Assembly (NCBI GenBank): GCA_012845835.1
Contig: JABAKD010000025.1
Coordinates: forward strand, 2,303,653-2,367,652
Length of the DNA stretch: 64,000 bases
Direction: 5' to 3'
DNA from: Undaria pinnatifida
Lineage: Eukaryota; Sar; Phaeophyceae; Laminariales; Alariaceae
Shown: positions 44,924-56,954 of the stretch, piece by piece
Position numbering within the stretch: position 1 is the first letter of the stretch
Layout of the letters: each line of letters starts with the position of its first letter
Notes under the pieces: model-generated
The model's input: the letters and a program-made list of their open reading frames with translations, nothing else
Database searches by the model: none
Told to the model about the DNA's origin: nothing
Translations under genes and position numbers: made by a program

Positions 44924-46354
44924 TCACCTAAAAGATCCTCCGCAGTCGCATGTACGGCTTCTTCCGGTGATTCGTCCGTGACCATCTGTCAATCGCACAT
45001 ATTTATCTGGCATTATCACCATACGCCGTTCACAGATCGGGGCGGTGCAAGTGTCGTTGAAGTGGCACCGGAAGCACCTCCCCATGTTAACCTTCGGTTT
45101 CCCGGCTCCACCGTTTGAATTGGCGTTACTGTTGCCTTCCTTTCCTTTTCTAGACCATCCCCGACCCCCATGTACCGTTCCACCTTTCTTTTCATAATCA
45201 CTCCCTCCTCCTCTGACGAGCGCAACCGAGTCTGACGAGCCCTTGGAGGTGCCAAGTGTTTCGTACTTGCTGCGAACGACGTTGAGTATCTCCTTGCGAT
45301 CGTATACCTGCTTGACATTCAAGTCTCGAATCTCGAGCACTCGTGTACAGAGTGTTGTCGGCTACGCTGATGCTCGCGGTGTTAAGTTTTCACGCAAGTC
45401 CTCCATCGCTTATAACTTCTCTGCGGGAATATCTTCCTTCCTGGTCGTAAAGTTGTACAACTCTCTCGAATACAGATCCCCTTTTGCGTAACAGGCTTGG
45501 TATCGTACCAATCTACTATCGATTCCCCAACATTCCCTGGGACGCTCACTCCGGTGAATAGTAGCTTGGTCTCCTGTAGTCTACAAAGCTTGAGAAAGAA
45601 ACACCCAGGCAATCAACTTCCGCTCGTACATCGAGGCTGTTTCTCCTTTGGGCATCAGAAAAGTACGGTTGTTTCTTTCGGCCCCAACCTCAACGTACGG
45701 GTCGCTATCAAAGATTGACTCGAATCCATGTAGCTTCGCATAGATTTTCGTCTGCTTCGAGAAGAAGTCGAAATATTCTTTCTCCCGTTCAAGGTATGAA
45801 CAGCCATCTTGGGTTGCCCCAAAAATGGCCGGCTACGAAGAACATCTCGCGCAGTGATTGGGAGCTCACCTGAGGGGCAATCGCCCCAATCTTGCCCCTC
45901 TACCGCCCAGCTGACCTCGAGTGGGGTCAGCCTCCGCAGCATCACCAACTCCCTCCTCCTGGCTCCCAGCGCCATCGTCAGAGCAATCCAAAGATGGCTA
46001 CACAGCATTTATCATTGCTGTATCTGCGACAGGTAACTTTTGCTCCCTGCCGGAAGTTTGCTGCGCCCCGCCTTCTCGGTTGGTTTTCAACAACGCAGCC
46101 GTCATTTCGAACAGTTCTGCGTAAAACGACTTTTGACGCTCCTCCGCGTCTGCGGCTGCTTGCCGTAAACCTCGGAGAACGAGGCCCTGTTCCAAGACTA
46201 CGACCGTAAGACCATCAAGCCCATCACCCACGCGCGTCGGCACCAACGCTCTAGAGTGTTCGGCAGCCCCAAGCAAAGTCGACAAGACACCCGGGAAGTC
46301 GACGATTTGATCATTTAGGTCATTTATTATTACCATCCTGAGGAGAAGGGACAT
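44924..46354 (-). pseudogene. Decayed LTR-retrotransposon Gag
   Basis: Read from 46354 downward in several frames. The N-terminal part has QAAADAEERQKSFYAELFE, coiled-coil-like. The middle reads YFDFFSKQTKIYAKLHGFE and FLMPKGETASMYERKLIAW, then GDLYSRELYNFTTRKEDIP. The C-terminal part reads RVLEIRDLNVKQVYDRKEI and a zinc-knuckle-like CFRCHFNDTCTAPIC whose His is replaced by Thr. At least two in-frame stops and two frame changes break it. This order is that of a retrotransposon Gag, probably Ty1/copia-like. No protease, integrase, RT or LTR was found next to it. Confidence 0.65.
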
Positions 46355-46479
46355 GAAAAAAGGTTAGACAGTGCGTTATTCCATACGCGCTCAGATGCTA
46401 AGATCCACATACTTCACAGTATGCCAATTCCCCGAACCAGCACGCAACTGTCAAGCCAAAGAGGCATTGCGAACATACC

Positions 46480-47840
46480 ATGGCATGTCCCGTAGGGTGA
46501 GTGATTTAGAACTTCCCATGGGAAGCCCGACACGCTATGAGGTGACCCCTACATAGGACATCCCCTTAGATGTTCATTGGGTGTCCCATCGCGTGTCCAA
46601 TAATATCGCAGGGGACATATCCCATATAAAATCCCGTAGGAAATCCCATAGGAAATCTAATGGGATTCCATGGGACATCCCATACGAAGTCTCACTGGAA
46701 GCATCCCACAGGAAGTTCCACAGGATATCCCATAGGATATCCCATGGGAATAGTCATCCCGTGGAACATCCGATGCGACATCCCACGGGATGAACGATAT
46801 CCCATGGGCGATCTCAAGCTTTGTCCCGGGCCATTCCATTATTTATCCCAGGGGACATCCCACGAGAATTGTTGGATTCCATGCGACGAACGAACCACCG
46901 TGGGCATGGGATGTAATGACTCATGGGGTATCCCATCGGATGAACAACCTCCCATGGGCCATCCCACCGGGCGCCCCGTGGCATGTATGACACCCCATGG
47001 GATGGACGAACTCCCATGAATGAGCGTGAGACGAAATATCCCTCGGGATATCCCATGGAATGAACGACCTCTCATAGGAACCACAAAGGATGTGATATGG
47101 GATATATCGCATGGGATGGCGGACACCCCAATGGACGTAATAATTGAGCTATGGCCAATCCCATGGAGTGGCCCGTAGTATGTACCATGAGACGTTCCAT
47201 GAGACGATCGGCATCCGAAAGTATAGATCATGGATCGTTCCGAGGGTCGTCCAAAGAGACAGCCTACAGGACGTTTGGAATTCCCGTGGGGTATGTTTTC
47301 GTAATGAAGAGATTACGGGGCGTCCTGTGGGACAGCCAAATGGAAAGATCATTGGACAACCCATAGGATTCTCGGCATCCCATGAGACGTCTCATATAAT
47401 GCTTGACATACCGTAGGATGTTTTATGTTGTACTATGAATATTGGAAGTACGACGTCCCATAGTTTATCCCATAGGGCTTTCCAATTGTTTATATCCCCC
47501 ACGGGATGTACCATATGGCAATTTCCTACCAGGTGTGAGACACCCCACGTACATGACTATGACATCTTAAACGACCCATGAGATGCCGCATGTCCCAAAA
47601 GTCGTCCTATGAGATGCCATGGGATATGCCCGTAGAATGTCCAAGACCATAGGATGCCCACACTTCCACAAAACGTCCCATGAGACGCGAAAGACCTGTG
47701 GGACCAGTGCATCCAGTGGGATAACCCTTAGGATCCAATACAACGATCCATAGGATCGTTGCTTCTGTCGGGCGTTCCATGGTTTCGTTGGATACCTATG
47801 TACGGGACGTTCCATTGGACGCGCCATCGGACGTTCCACA
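46480..47840. repeat. Degenerate CCCATGGGA palindrome array
   Basis: About 1.3 kb in which TCCCATGGGAC, ATCCCATRGGA and variants (CCCATAGGA, CCCGTGGGA) recur every 15-35 bp with variable spacers such as AACGAACGACCT. Because the core is a palindrome, the array looks alike on both strands. It borders the 5' side of the minus-strand Gag relic. All ORFs here are by-products. Confidence 0.9.
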
Positions 47841-48129
47841 TGAATCGAAATAATTGCAGTAGAGCAGTAAAAAATTCCTGGTATACATATGCCTATATAA
47901 AAAAAGGAGTATAAAAACATTCGTACTGGATGGTGTTGTCGTCATATGTGTAACATGGTGTCCGGTGGCATGTAAAATAAAGTGGCGACGCATCATACGA
48001 CTACCTCGTAGCATTGTGTGGCGTTACATACATTGTGTGTTGAGCTGGGGCTGCCGTTGCTCGCCGGTAATGATAGTAGATGAACTATTACATACCTTCC
48101 AGTACCGTATAAAATTAAAAAAAAAAAAA
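47841..48129. other. Short spacer with poly-A
   Basis: Ends in an A run (about 48117-48132) adjoining the terminus of family A copy A3 on the minus strand. Confidence 0.4.
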
Positions 48130-49350
48130 AAAATGCACTCCACCTAGCTGTGAGATCGAATATTTGGTCGAAACTCATCTTGGCAAGCTGTGTGTGATAC
48201 TCCGATCGCGCGTATTACGGGTTGTGTGCCCTCATTAAGAATATAGGTCGGCGGCTCCCCTTGCAACTACAGTGTAGCTATCAGGGTCAACAGGGTGATG
48301 TTAGGCAGTCTGTGCGTGGAAACTATCAAACCCGTTTCTGAGGGGGACAAAATATGACAGCTGTGGAAGGAAATGCATCAGTTTATTAAGTGAGTCCTGT
48401 AGTCGAATATCCGGTGAGGGGAGGGGGGAGTTTTTAAGGACGTGGGGGCCCAATTCTGATCAAAAGGGGGGCGGGAGGGGGGGGAGGGTACGGGTGGGGC
48501 AGGTCGATTTGTGCGTGGAAACTATATATATTTCTTGTGGGGGAGGGGAGGAATGTGGCGGGGGGGGGCGAAGGCGGGGGGGGAGGGCTTTATGTCACAT
48601 AGATGTAGGGGTTGGCTATACGCGTGGTGCTAGGTCTAGGCGATGGTGCGGGTGGTGGGTGAAGGAGGGGGCGTTGGGGACGGGGGTTGGTGAGAATTGC
48701 AGCAGCGGCATGGACGGCTCTAAAACGATAAGGAGGCGACATCCAGGGCGTGGAAGTGTTTATTACTCTGGGGGATTTCGATTTTAGGTGGGGCGTTTAC
48801 GCATGAGAAAGCGAGGGAAAAAGAAAAAAAAAAAAAACGGGGAGCGGGTGGGGGGGGGGGGGGGAAGGGTTTCCAAGAGGTTTAGGTCACATTTAATATT
48901 AAAATCAAGGATTTGGTCGACACTGATGTTCGCAACATTGTATGTGATCCTCCGATCGCGCGTATTTATCATATATATATATATATGTAGAGGCCTACTA
49001 TACGCGCGGTGCTGGGTCTAGGCGATCGTGCGGGGTGTGGGGAAGGAGGGGGCGTTGGAGGGGGGGGGAGGGGGGATGAATGAAAGTTACGTCATAGATG
49101 GCTAGAAAGATAATGACGTGATGCCAATGGCTTGTTAATGTTTATTTCTCTGGCCGATTTCGATTGTAAGTGGGGCGTTTGAACGAACTGGGCGGGGAAC
49201 AAAGGGAGGCGGAGGGGAGATGAGTTGGACCTACGGCATGGATGGCTAGATTGATAATGAGATGATATCGGCTGGCTGGTAGTGTTCACCACTCTGGCAG
49301 ATTTTGATTATAGGTGGTGCGTTTAAACATGAGGGATCGGGCGGGGGGGG
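48130..49350 (-). repeat. Family A dispersed repeat, copy A3 (with partial second unit)
   Basis: Minus-strand copy. It starts at the terminus GCACTCCACCTAGCTGTGAG and runs through TACTCCGATCGCGCGTATTA and G-tract blocks. At about 48893 a second, diverged terminus appears (AAGGATTTGGTCGACACTGA, CCTCCGATCGCGCGTATT), followed by another round of sub-blocks to 49350. It is therefore a head-to-tail partial dimer, as in A4. Confidence 0.88.
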
Positions 49351-49750
49351 GGGGGGATACAGTACCTGATCAGTACTTTTCATGCACGCAATACGCATAT
49401 ACCTGGTAGCCAATAGCTGGAGTACGTTGATTCTGGGAACGTTATGTTGGTGCTGTAGTCACTTGTATTTACAGGTTCTCGTGTTACCCCAAACAATTGC
49501 GAATGTCGGCTTTTTGCGCCGGTTTTCGCCTCCATTATTGCCGTAATCGTTATCGTTATGGCTATCGAGAACTTGGTTATTTCGGTACGGTAACGATAAT
49601 TATCGTTATCGATATCGTTATCGAAGTTATTTTGGCCTTATCGTACCGGAACGTGCTTGGTTTCGATATCCAACACTACTAAACTTCGGGGGCCATATCC
49701 GAGGTATGGGGCATCGATGCGTTGTTTCATCTCTGCACTAAATTTATTAT
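49351..49750. repeat. Spacer with CGTTAT/TATCGA hexamer run
   Basis: 49540-49630 is a degenerate (CGTTAT)n/(CGATAA)n tract with ATCGTTATCG repeats. The remaining bases show no gene. Confidence 0.7.
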
Positions 49751-49754
49751 CGGC

Positions 49755-50070
49755 TGAATGGAATCACTGGCAAACAAGCTTGCATACAATTTACATGCAA
49801 ATGAAACAATTGCCTGTGAGTTGCGTGCACGTTACTTGCAGCTTGCACCCGACTCCATGCAACTGTCATACAAGCTTGGAAGCGTGCAAGGTGGTTGTAT
49901 GCAAGCCCGTGAAGAAGCTGAAACGACAGAAAAAAGTTTGCGACAGCTTGCATATAACTTGCATGAAAGTGAAGCGCGACATCTTGCACATTGCATGGAA
50001 ATGAATGAAAAAAATCACGAAGCTCGCTTGGATTTGCCGTACAGCAGTACCGCGGACTGCTGGTCATGAG
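49755..50070 (+). other. TTGCA-rich segment with 103-codon ORF of unknown status
   Basis: CTTGCA/TGCAAG/GCATGCAA-type words occur about every 15-25 bp. The ORF 49758-50069 is rich in Ala, Glu, Leu and His (REEAETTEKSLRQLAYNLHE, amphipathic helix-like) and has no recognised family. The word bias may itself create the ORF, so coding is unproven. Confidence 0.35.
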
Positions 50071-50427
50071 GTGATTCACAAGAAAATCAGCCTGAAAAAG
50101 TGAGAAAAAAAACTCTCAGCCTAATCGCACCCACTCTAAGTTGTGAAACGCTTGCCCCTTGACCTGGACTAGGACCTGTTTGCTTTGGTGAAAGCAGGCT
50201 CTGTGATACTCTAATACACCAAATACATGAAAGAACAAAAAAAGTAAGCATTCGTGCGGAAATTCTGCACTACTATAAAAAAAAACATATTGGCGACCGA
50301 AAAAATAAAGTTCGTCAAAATAAAGTGTGTTTTCGCGCGCTCCAGAAGGAAGGCATCCTGAACGCGATTTCAGGTTTCTTGTGATAAGGCTGGTGCTGTA
50401 GCATTGCGCGTACAGGTCCTCATATAT

Positions 50428-50560
50428 ATAATAGACCTATATCCTTAATGAGGACACACGACCCGTAATACGCGCGATCGGAGTACTACACACAGCTTGC
50501 AAAGATGAGTTTCTACAAAATATTCGGTATCACAGGTGGAGTGTATTTTCATTTTTATAT
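50428..50560 (+). repeat. Family A end fragment
   Basis: GACCTATATCCTTAATGAGG, CGCGCGATCGGAGTACTACA, CAGCTTGCAAAGATGAGTTT and GGTGGAGTGTATTTTCATTT. Confidence 0.85.
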
Positions 50561-51440
50561 CGTAACATATAATTATATTATTTTCCCGAACTCTCATAGA
50601 AATTACCCATTCTAAATACTTTTTGCGTTTAGTTTCTGTTTTGGTTATTTTTTCAGGTGGATGTCTCTCTTGTCCCCAGTGGGCTGATGGCAGCTTTTTA
50701 TCGCAGTTTGGTTTTACCGCGGCTGATATATTCCGGCCACCCCAGGACCCGACGGCCACATGGTCGCGTCTGTGCCTCCGCGCACGCCGCCCGTCGCAAT
50801 CTGCGAAGTCTCGCGGTCCTGTTCGCTGAGCTCGGCGAGAAATCCCGAACTTGTCTTGGCATCATTTGCTTAAAGCCTAAAGCCCCTTGATTCAAGACAA
50901 CCGCGCCCACTATAGTGATGCAGTCCAGTATGTACTGGGGGCTGCTGTGGAATATCAAGCGAAAGATGTACTGATTTGGCCCAGTATACTGACCGCTCGA
51001 CCAAGTATCTATTTTCAAATATAAAAAACTCAACATCATGCGACAGACAGTAGTAAAGGCAATCAACACAGTCAATTTTGAATCAGTCAATATCAAAGTT
51101 GATAAAGTAGAAAGAATATTGTAATCATGCTCCAACCACCGAGGCCATGGTGATTGATTACGCGTTTGCGCAACAACTAGTAGTCGTGGTTAATCAATCA
51201 CCAATCGCTACTTGATTGCAACCAAGCAGTATATTCGGTATCACGCTCGGCGTACCCTTGGCAGGAGGAATCACGGAAAAGGCCGAAATATCGTCCATAA
51301 TCAAATCACTTTCGCCAGATGACAGACCTCGACTACGTGAGATACTATGGACTCGAAACTAGACTTTTGTTTTATCATCACGAGAAACCGCTCTGTCCAC
51401 GCGGCGGCGATTCTGAAAGGGCCTCTTCCGTCGTTCTTTG
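50561..51440. other. Spacer without recognised gene
   Basis: ORFs near 50623-50890 (for example CPQWADGSFLSQFGF) and a minus-strand ORF at 50698-51135 overlap in conflicting frames. I recognise no domain in either. Confidence 0.4.
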
Positions 51441-51447
51441 TGTGATA

Positions 51448-51765
51448 TGAGCGTGACAAGGTGCAGTTAGGTGCGCACCGTTCACCCTCGGTGAGGTCTC
51501 AAGGTATGGTTAAAAAACAGCATTCTTTCGAAATATTATGTGAGCCGTGTCAAGGTGCAGCTAGGTGCGGACCGTGCGCCCTCGGTGAGGTCTCATGGTG
51601 TGGTTAAAAAACAGCACGTCTTTCGAAATAGGTAATTTTTCGGCGCAGTGCTCATGTCGTATAATGAGTAAAGGCCTCTATTTTCAAGTCGAAACGAGAA
51701 CGCCAGGCGTATCAAAACAAAAGGCCTCTATTTTCAAGTCGAAACGAGAGTGCCAAGTGTATTCT
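51448..51765 (+). repeat. Two short tandem duplications (93-bp and 50-bp periods)
   Basis: CAAGGTGCAG(T/C)TAGGTGCG, CCCTCGGTGAGGTCTCA and GGTTAAAAAACAGCA recur 93 bp apart (51448, 51541). AAAGGCCTCTATTTTCAAGT and CGAAACGAGA recur 50 bp apart (51670, 51720). Confidence 0.88.
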
Positions 51766-52369
51766 CGAGATGGCATCGACTCGAAACTTGACAACCTTTG
51801 GTCATCGCAGCTTTCTAGCTGCAGTCCCTCTGCTGCCTTCTGCCAAACCTGTACCGCCTTGTTGGCATTTTACCGTACACCCAGGAAGAAAGGCTGGATA
51901 CAATTTGTCAGGGAGTTCCACTTTACCTGTTTGCGTTTCCAGTTACTCTTGAGTGATGGACGAGAAGGTCCATGGCCGATGGCATGGCACTTCCCTGTGT
52001 GACAACGAACGAAACATTGCATTGCGAACAAACGCACTCCGAGCCTAGGAGGGGAAGTCCTCTGGAGCTGATACCACCGGGCCTGCGGTCGCGAGTTAGT
52101 ACAGTTCAATTGAATTGGGTAAGTTATGCTTACTGCCCAAACCTGACCTACTTGCTTTCCGGAAGCCAGAAAGCACTGTTTATCTTGTTAGTGTTGGAGA
52201 CCAGCTGAAAGCAATGGGGGATCCTACAAAAACAGGAGAAGCGCGAGCGCAGGCGATGGCAGAGTCCATTCTGCAAGTTGGGGTAATCTGGGAGGTGGAG
52301 ACTGAGCCGGTGGCCAGCTGAAGCCGGATGTCATGGAGACAATAGGGGGAGACAGACCGCCTATAAATA

Positions 52370-53570
52370 GGTTGGGTTGTGATACTGTTATCTTCGACGA
52401 TATCCGCGAATTTGTTGTTGCCTACTCGGAGTACGAGCAGCAGATGCTTTTCACAAACTTTAAACCAAGATGGTGGAGACCGGGTGCTCGCGAGGAGGGG
52501 TGAGCTGGGAACTTCGGCGACCCAAAAGATGGTGGCTGGTGAATTCTACCATGGCAAGCCCTGGGTCGACCTCTCCGAGGAGGAGCTACTGCTGGGGCTA
52601 AACCCGTTGCTGGCGTTGATGCGCAGCAGACTAGAGATGAGGATTTTTACCGCCAGATATTCCGCGCGCGGAAGGTGGATGCGGGTATGCTGCTAGACAG
52701 CAGGGTGCTCATGCAAAAACGTGCCTTGCGGAAATACCTTGCTGAGCGCGCTCACGGAGGTGGTGAACCCCGACGGTCGGCAGTACAAGCTGAATCATAT
52801 TAAGGTGATGGTTGAGGCAATAGCGGCGAGAATCAAGCCACCCGAGTTCTACTCCAAGGTACATAGGGAGATGCAATTCAATCTCGTGATGCATGATCCT
52901 GACCCATCGTTCAACGCCACTGCCTAGCAGTGGCGAGATCAAGCCGTAATTGAGGCCAACGACGATGCACGCCGGCGAACGGCAAAGCAGCGAAACGAGT
53001 AGGTCGGTGGCTGTTGCGGGGACCAAGCCGCAGTGAAGTGTTGCTGACAATACGACAACAACGAGTGGTTTGTGTATGGCAAGCAAGATCGCAAGTAGTA
53101 GGACTGCCCCCAAAGCCGCAGGGTAAAACGGGAAAAGGCATCCATGGCCAGAACCACGGTCAGACCCCCAACAAGTAGCAGCAGTCCACAGGCGGGCCCG
53201 CTCAGGATACCCGGAGATAGCCCCAGCGTCTGCCGCCCCTCTTCAGCCAGGTGCAAGGGCGGTGCGGACGAAACCCCCACCAGAACGTAATCGCCTAACG
53301 TGAAATACGGCAGTCTTGCCGCGACTGCCTCTCGGTGGTGACGACGATCGGCGTCGAGATGGCCTGGGAAGGACTACAGGGGGCGGAAAACACCTGGAAG
53401 CCGGTGTCCCGCGTGTTCCAAGCCACGCCGGCTGTGCTGAGAAGAGAGCTCAAGGCACTGCGGCTGAAGGCGCATCAGAAACGGTCAGAAACGGGCACTC
53501 GTACATCGGCTTGGGCTGCGTGTGTGATCATATTGTGGCTTGGGGGGAAGGGGGGGCGGATTCTGAGTTA
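52370..53570 (+). pseudogene. Internally deleted chromovirus: Gag-like relic joined to chromodomain relic
   Basis: 52381-52490 reads IFDDIREFVVAYSEYEQQML and FKPRWWRPG. 52600-52750, in another frame, reads DEDFYRQIFRARKVDAG and LLDSRVLMQKRALRKYLAER, Gag-like. Around 53035-53110 a degenerate zinc-knuckle region (WFVYGKQDRK..DCP) may remain. 53335-53500 reads VEMAWEGLQGAENTWKPVS then RVFQATPAVLRRELKALRL, which matches the chromodomain pattern found at the C-terminus of Ty3/gypsy chromovirus Pol. RT, RNase H and integrase core are missing, so Gag and the Pol tail have been brought together by a deletion. Stops and frame changes throughout. Confidence 0.5.
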
Positions 53571-55070
53571 ATGATTTTCAATTTCATCAGAGACCATCCT
53601 TTGCAGTAAATTTTGGAGTGGCAAAAATTGTCGTCAGGGAGGTTTCGGGGTATTTGGGCTGTTCTGACCATTTCTGGTCAGAATCATGCCTTATGTGGAG
53701 CTCTTTTTGGAAAAAAAGTTCCTCTGATATTTCACCATCGATCAAATCTGCTGGTTTGGTTAAATTCGGAGCCCAATTTTTGAGAGTAAATTTTACCAAA
53801 CTCAAAAGTGGTCAAATTTGGTTGTGCTTCATACCTCGGAGGCTTTGTACGAGTTATATGGGTTTTAGACTGCTGTAAGGTACGACAGGACTATATATAG
53901 GAGACACGCGACGTATCTACGTATAGACTTGTCCGCAACCACAGCCTACTACTGCTCATGGCACGACTGGGACACAGCACCCTTGCACCGACCAGCACCA
54001 AGAGGGAGATCACCCGTTTATCCTTGCCACCATCGCGTGTGTTGTGGCGGCCCTGCAGCTGCGCTAGGCAAAGTAAAATCGCCTCGTCGAGGGGACGATT
54101 TTGAATCGCACGACGATCAAACTAACCCAACGTCTTTTCCTGACTTCAAAAAGCAAACAGCAGTGGATACAGGCGCTGATGTTCCGTAAGAGAGGTCTTC
54201 TCTCTCCCAGCGACAGTTGAAGCCCTGCAGCTCCTCATTTTTTTATCCGACGACGAAGGAGGAGGGCGACTGAGCGTCGACGGGCGGGGAAGAGACGGAT
54301 TAAACTCTCCCTGAACGAGAACTTTTGTTTTTCAGATCAGCACCGCAAGCTGCGAGGAGCATTTTGTTTTTTGGGAATGGGGAGAAGGGGAACCGATTGA
54401 AATTGGGCGTAATCGAGAGCAAGTGCGAAGGAGCGGGCCGAGTGAGCTAAGGCGATGAGGCGGCCATGAAGAACCACAGCAGGAGGATGGCACACGGAGA
54501 CCCACGACCCGCACGCACACCATCATGAGAGCAGCGATCGTCTTTTTTCAGGATTTTCTTACGAGGCAGTCGTACAACATGTTACTTACGTCACTGATTT
54601 TTGTACTGTTGGTAGAGTTGTACACTCTTCATGGGGAACGACCCCCCGCAATTTTCAATTTTCAGGCACAGGCGTCGTAGGTCGGAGCTGCGCTGCAACC
54701 TGTCAGATAACTCGGAAAGACGGTCATTGCTTTTTGTGTGGTGGCTTTTGGCTCGATTGCCCTTTTTTCACTGCATGTACGCGGGTCGTCACTCTGACAG
54801 CACTCCAGACAGCAGACGCGTTCGTCTGTGCTCACGATTACCGTGTGGTTCGTACATTGCACGCAGCCCAACCGCTGTACCTGGTAGTTTGTAGCCGCGA
54901 GTTGGTTAGTTGTGGGAACGGGGGAACTCTATGCTGTAGTTGAGTGGATACCCGCGGCCTTGTGAGTTCAGTTTGCACATTTTGACTTCATTTGTTTTTT
55001 CGGATCTTCCAAGGGCTCCGGCACCTTTGTGTGACCACGGACTCTACACTTTTGACAAAAGTTAATCTGA
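53571..55070. other. Spacer without recognised gene
   Basis: ORFs at 53929-54189 and 54631-54943 show no motif I know. No repeats are obvious by eye. Confidence 0.35.
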
Positions 55071-55071
55071 G

Positions 55072-55116
<45 letters not shown>

Positions 55117-55140
55117 CAGCAACAGCAACAACAACAACAC
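55072..55140 (+). repeat. (CAA)n microsatellite
   Basis: About 20 CAA units with a few CAG interruptions. Confidence 0.95.
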
Positions 55141-55154
55141 ATCCGGTAGGAACT

Positions 55155-55225
55155 TAATGTACGCGTGGTGCGAAGTCTAAGCGATGGTGCGGGTGGCAGG
55201 GAAAGAGGGGGCGGGGGGGAAAGTT
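55155..55225 (-). repeat. Family A internal fragment
   Basis: TACGCGTGGTGCGAAGTCTA, GCGATGGTGCGGGTGG and GAGGGGGCG match the internal block of minus-strand family A copies (for example 57813-57870). Confidence 0.7.
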
Positions 55226-55930
55226 GATTTGAGCTTGAAGACTTCTGTGCCCGGTCGGCGAGCTGGTGGTGAAGGGGGATGATTGCCCGTCCTGGTGTGG
55301 GTCACTCGTGGAGTTCAAAATCTGGCGCACCAGGAGTGCTATTCTGAATTGGGTGATTCCCATACGAAACACGAATCGAAACCACGCTAAGACGGCCCAC
55401 GGAACAACTCCATGTTTTTTCTTATGACCGGTTGAAAATCCACCTTCCGTCCATAGACTATGTACCACTTAATTTTTTCTGCATAGGATCCGGTCTGAAT
55501 CTTGAAATTCATGTTTTTTTCTTACTCAGGTTTTCTGCGTCGGGCGCTGATAGTGCCTGACGGGGCCAATGCTGCCGGGTCATGGCCGAGACTGTGTGGA
55601 CGTAGCATATCCGGGGTTGATTCTCCGGTTTTACCGTGGTTGCTGCACTGACATACACATTCCGTGTGTACTCTGGGTTTCGGCGAGTTGCATGAGCAAT
55701 TGGAGGTTTGCTTGAAGATGCATCAAATAGAAAGTAATATAAGACGACAACAACGACAAAAAAAACAACATATACAATAATTTGCCATCGCTCATCATCG
55801 TGTACGACTTGAAAATTTTCTCACTCCCCAGCGTATGTTTTGTTTTTTCGCGTAGGTAGTAGTGCAGCTTACCTTAATGATCATGGAACAGTGAACCTTC
55901 TCTAAAGCCATACCATACGTCGAAGAATAT
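55226..55930. other. Spacer without recognised gene
   Basis: One minus-strand ORF at 55154-55468 has no recognised motif. I see nothing else. Confidence 0.35.
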
Positions 55931-55934
55931 TAGA

Positions 55935-56440
55935 ACGTACAAGAGCTCCGCATGGGTGCCGGCGTCCATGCTTCGGGTAGGGCAGGGCAGCACTTCGAAT
56001 TGGTCGATTCAATACTTGGTAGGGTATTTCTAGGGTGAAGAATCAGTACGGACAATGGGTGTGCTGGATGTCGACGAGTAGAAAAACGGTTTAATGTGAA
56101 GAACACACACAGGGTAAATAAAGTCACCATACACAATCATAGTCTGCGCGTACAGTATGTAAGGTTATGCCAAGAGTTCGATATAGACTAACAATCAAGA
56201 CAATGTACTACTAGTTAATGTGAGAACAACAACAACTAATAATAGCTACCTTTTTTTAAGTGAATCCGATTCCAAGCTTCATTTTCAGATTTCGATCGGA
56301 TAAATCCGAGCACACGCCGACTGACCCTTTCGTTTGGCGACGAAACGTGTCGAATGCGTTTCTTATTATAGTTTTACTCGATCAAGCATCCGGGGCCAGT
56401 TAAGTGACTGACTATGTCCGCTGCGTGTGATTGGAGAGGT
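55935..56440 (+). repeat. Family B partial copy B3 containing module M
   Basis: GAGCTCCGCATGGGTGCCGG and GGGCAGGGCAGCACTTCGAA match B1 start. TTTCGATCGGATAAATCCGA and GTGCGTTTCTTRT match further on. Module M (AATCAGTACGGACAATGGGT) sits at 56036-56115 inside it and is absent at that place in B1 and B2. Confidence 0.8.
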
Positions 56441-56564
56441 TGTACATGGACCTTTTAGCATAATACAACAGCAGTCAGTCCAGATCGAGTCGATCGGTTC
56501 AATTGGCTTGGGTATCGTATTATTACAGCAGCAGTAGACTAATACACTTCACTTCTTTTCTTTT

Positions 56565-56945
56565 TTCCATCCCATTTATTGCGATGCTCACATTACTCTC
56601 GCCCTCCCAATGCAGTAGTATATCTTAGATCCGGGGTCATATAGCAGCGGGCTCCCCTCCCCCCTCCCCACTACGGTACCCGCCCTAATTTTTATCGCGA
56701 GAAGATTTCCGCATTTACTTCCCTCGTCGATTCGCGTCGATTTGTACCTACCCACGTACCTACCCACGCTGTTAGCTAGGCGATTTCAGCAGTTAGTTGA
56801 TCTTTTTTTTCCCATTTATTGCAGCAAATAAATACGGCTAACAAAGCTCACAACGGTTGTTATTTGACTCAAGGACCAACGCTAGTGCTATTGGTAGTAG
56901 TATTCGAGTGTAACCCCACTAGACCACCGGGGCGACCGGCTCGAT
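56565..56945 (-). repeat. SINE1 copy c
   Basis: Same order as 38530-38885. Head on the minus strand is GTCGCCCCGGTGGTCTAGTG. It shows the uninterrupted target sequence TTTCAGCAGTTAGTTGATC, the empty-site counterpart of the LTR insertion at 28530. A 12-bp ACCTACCCACG duplication occurs at 56746-56768. Confidence 0.82.
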
Positions 56946-56954
56946 ATCACTCAT

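Noticed and set aside
46581-47416. Overlapping ORFs through the CCCATGGGA array
   Set aside because: Word repetition keeps several frames on both strands open. No domain or start context.
50623-50890. Small ORFs reading CPQWADGSFLSQFGF and similar
   Set aside because: Conflicting overlapping frames and no recognised family. Could be a transposon scrap, but I cannot support it.
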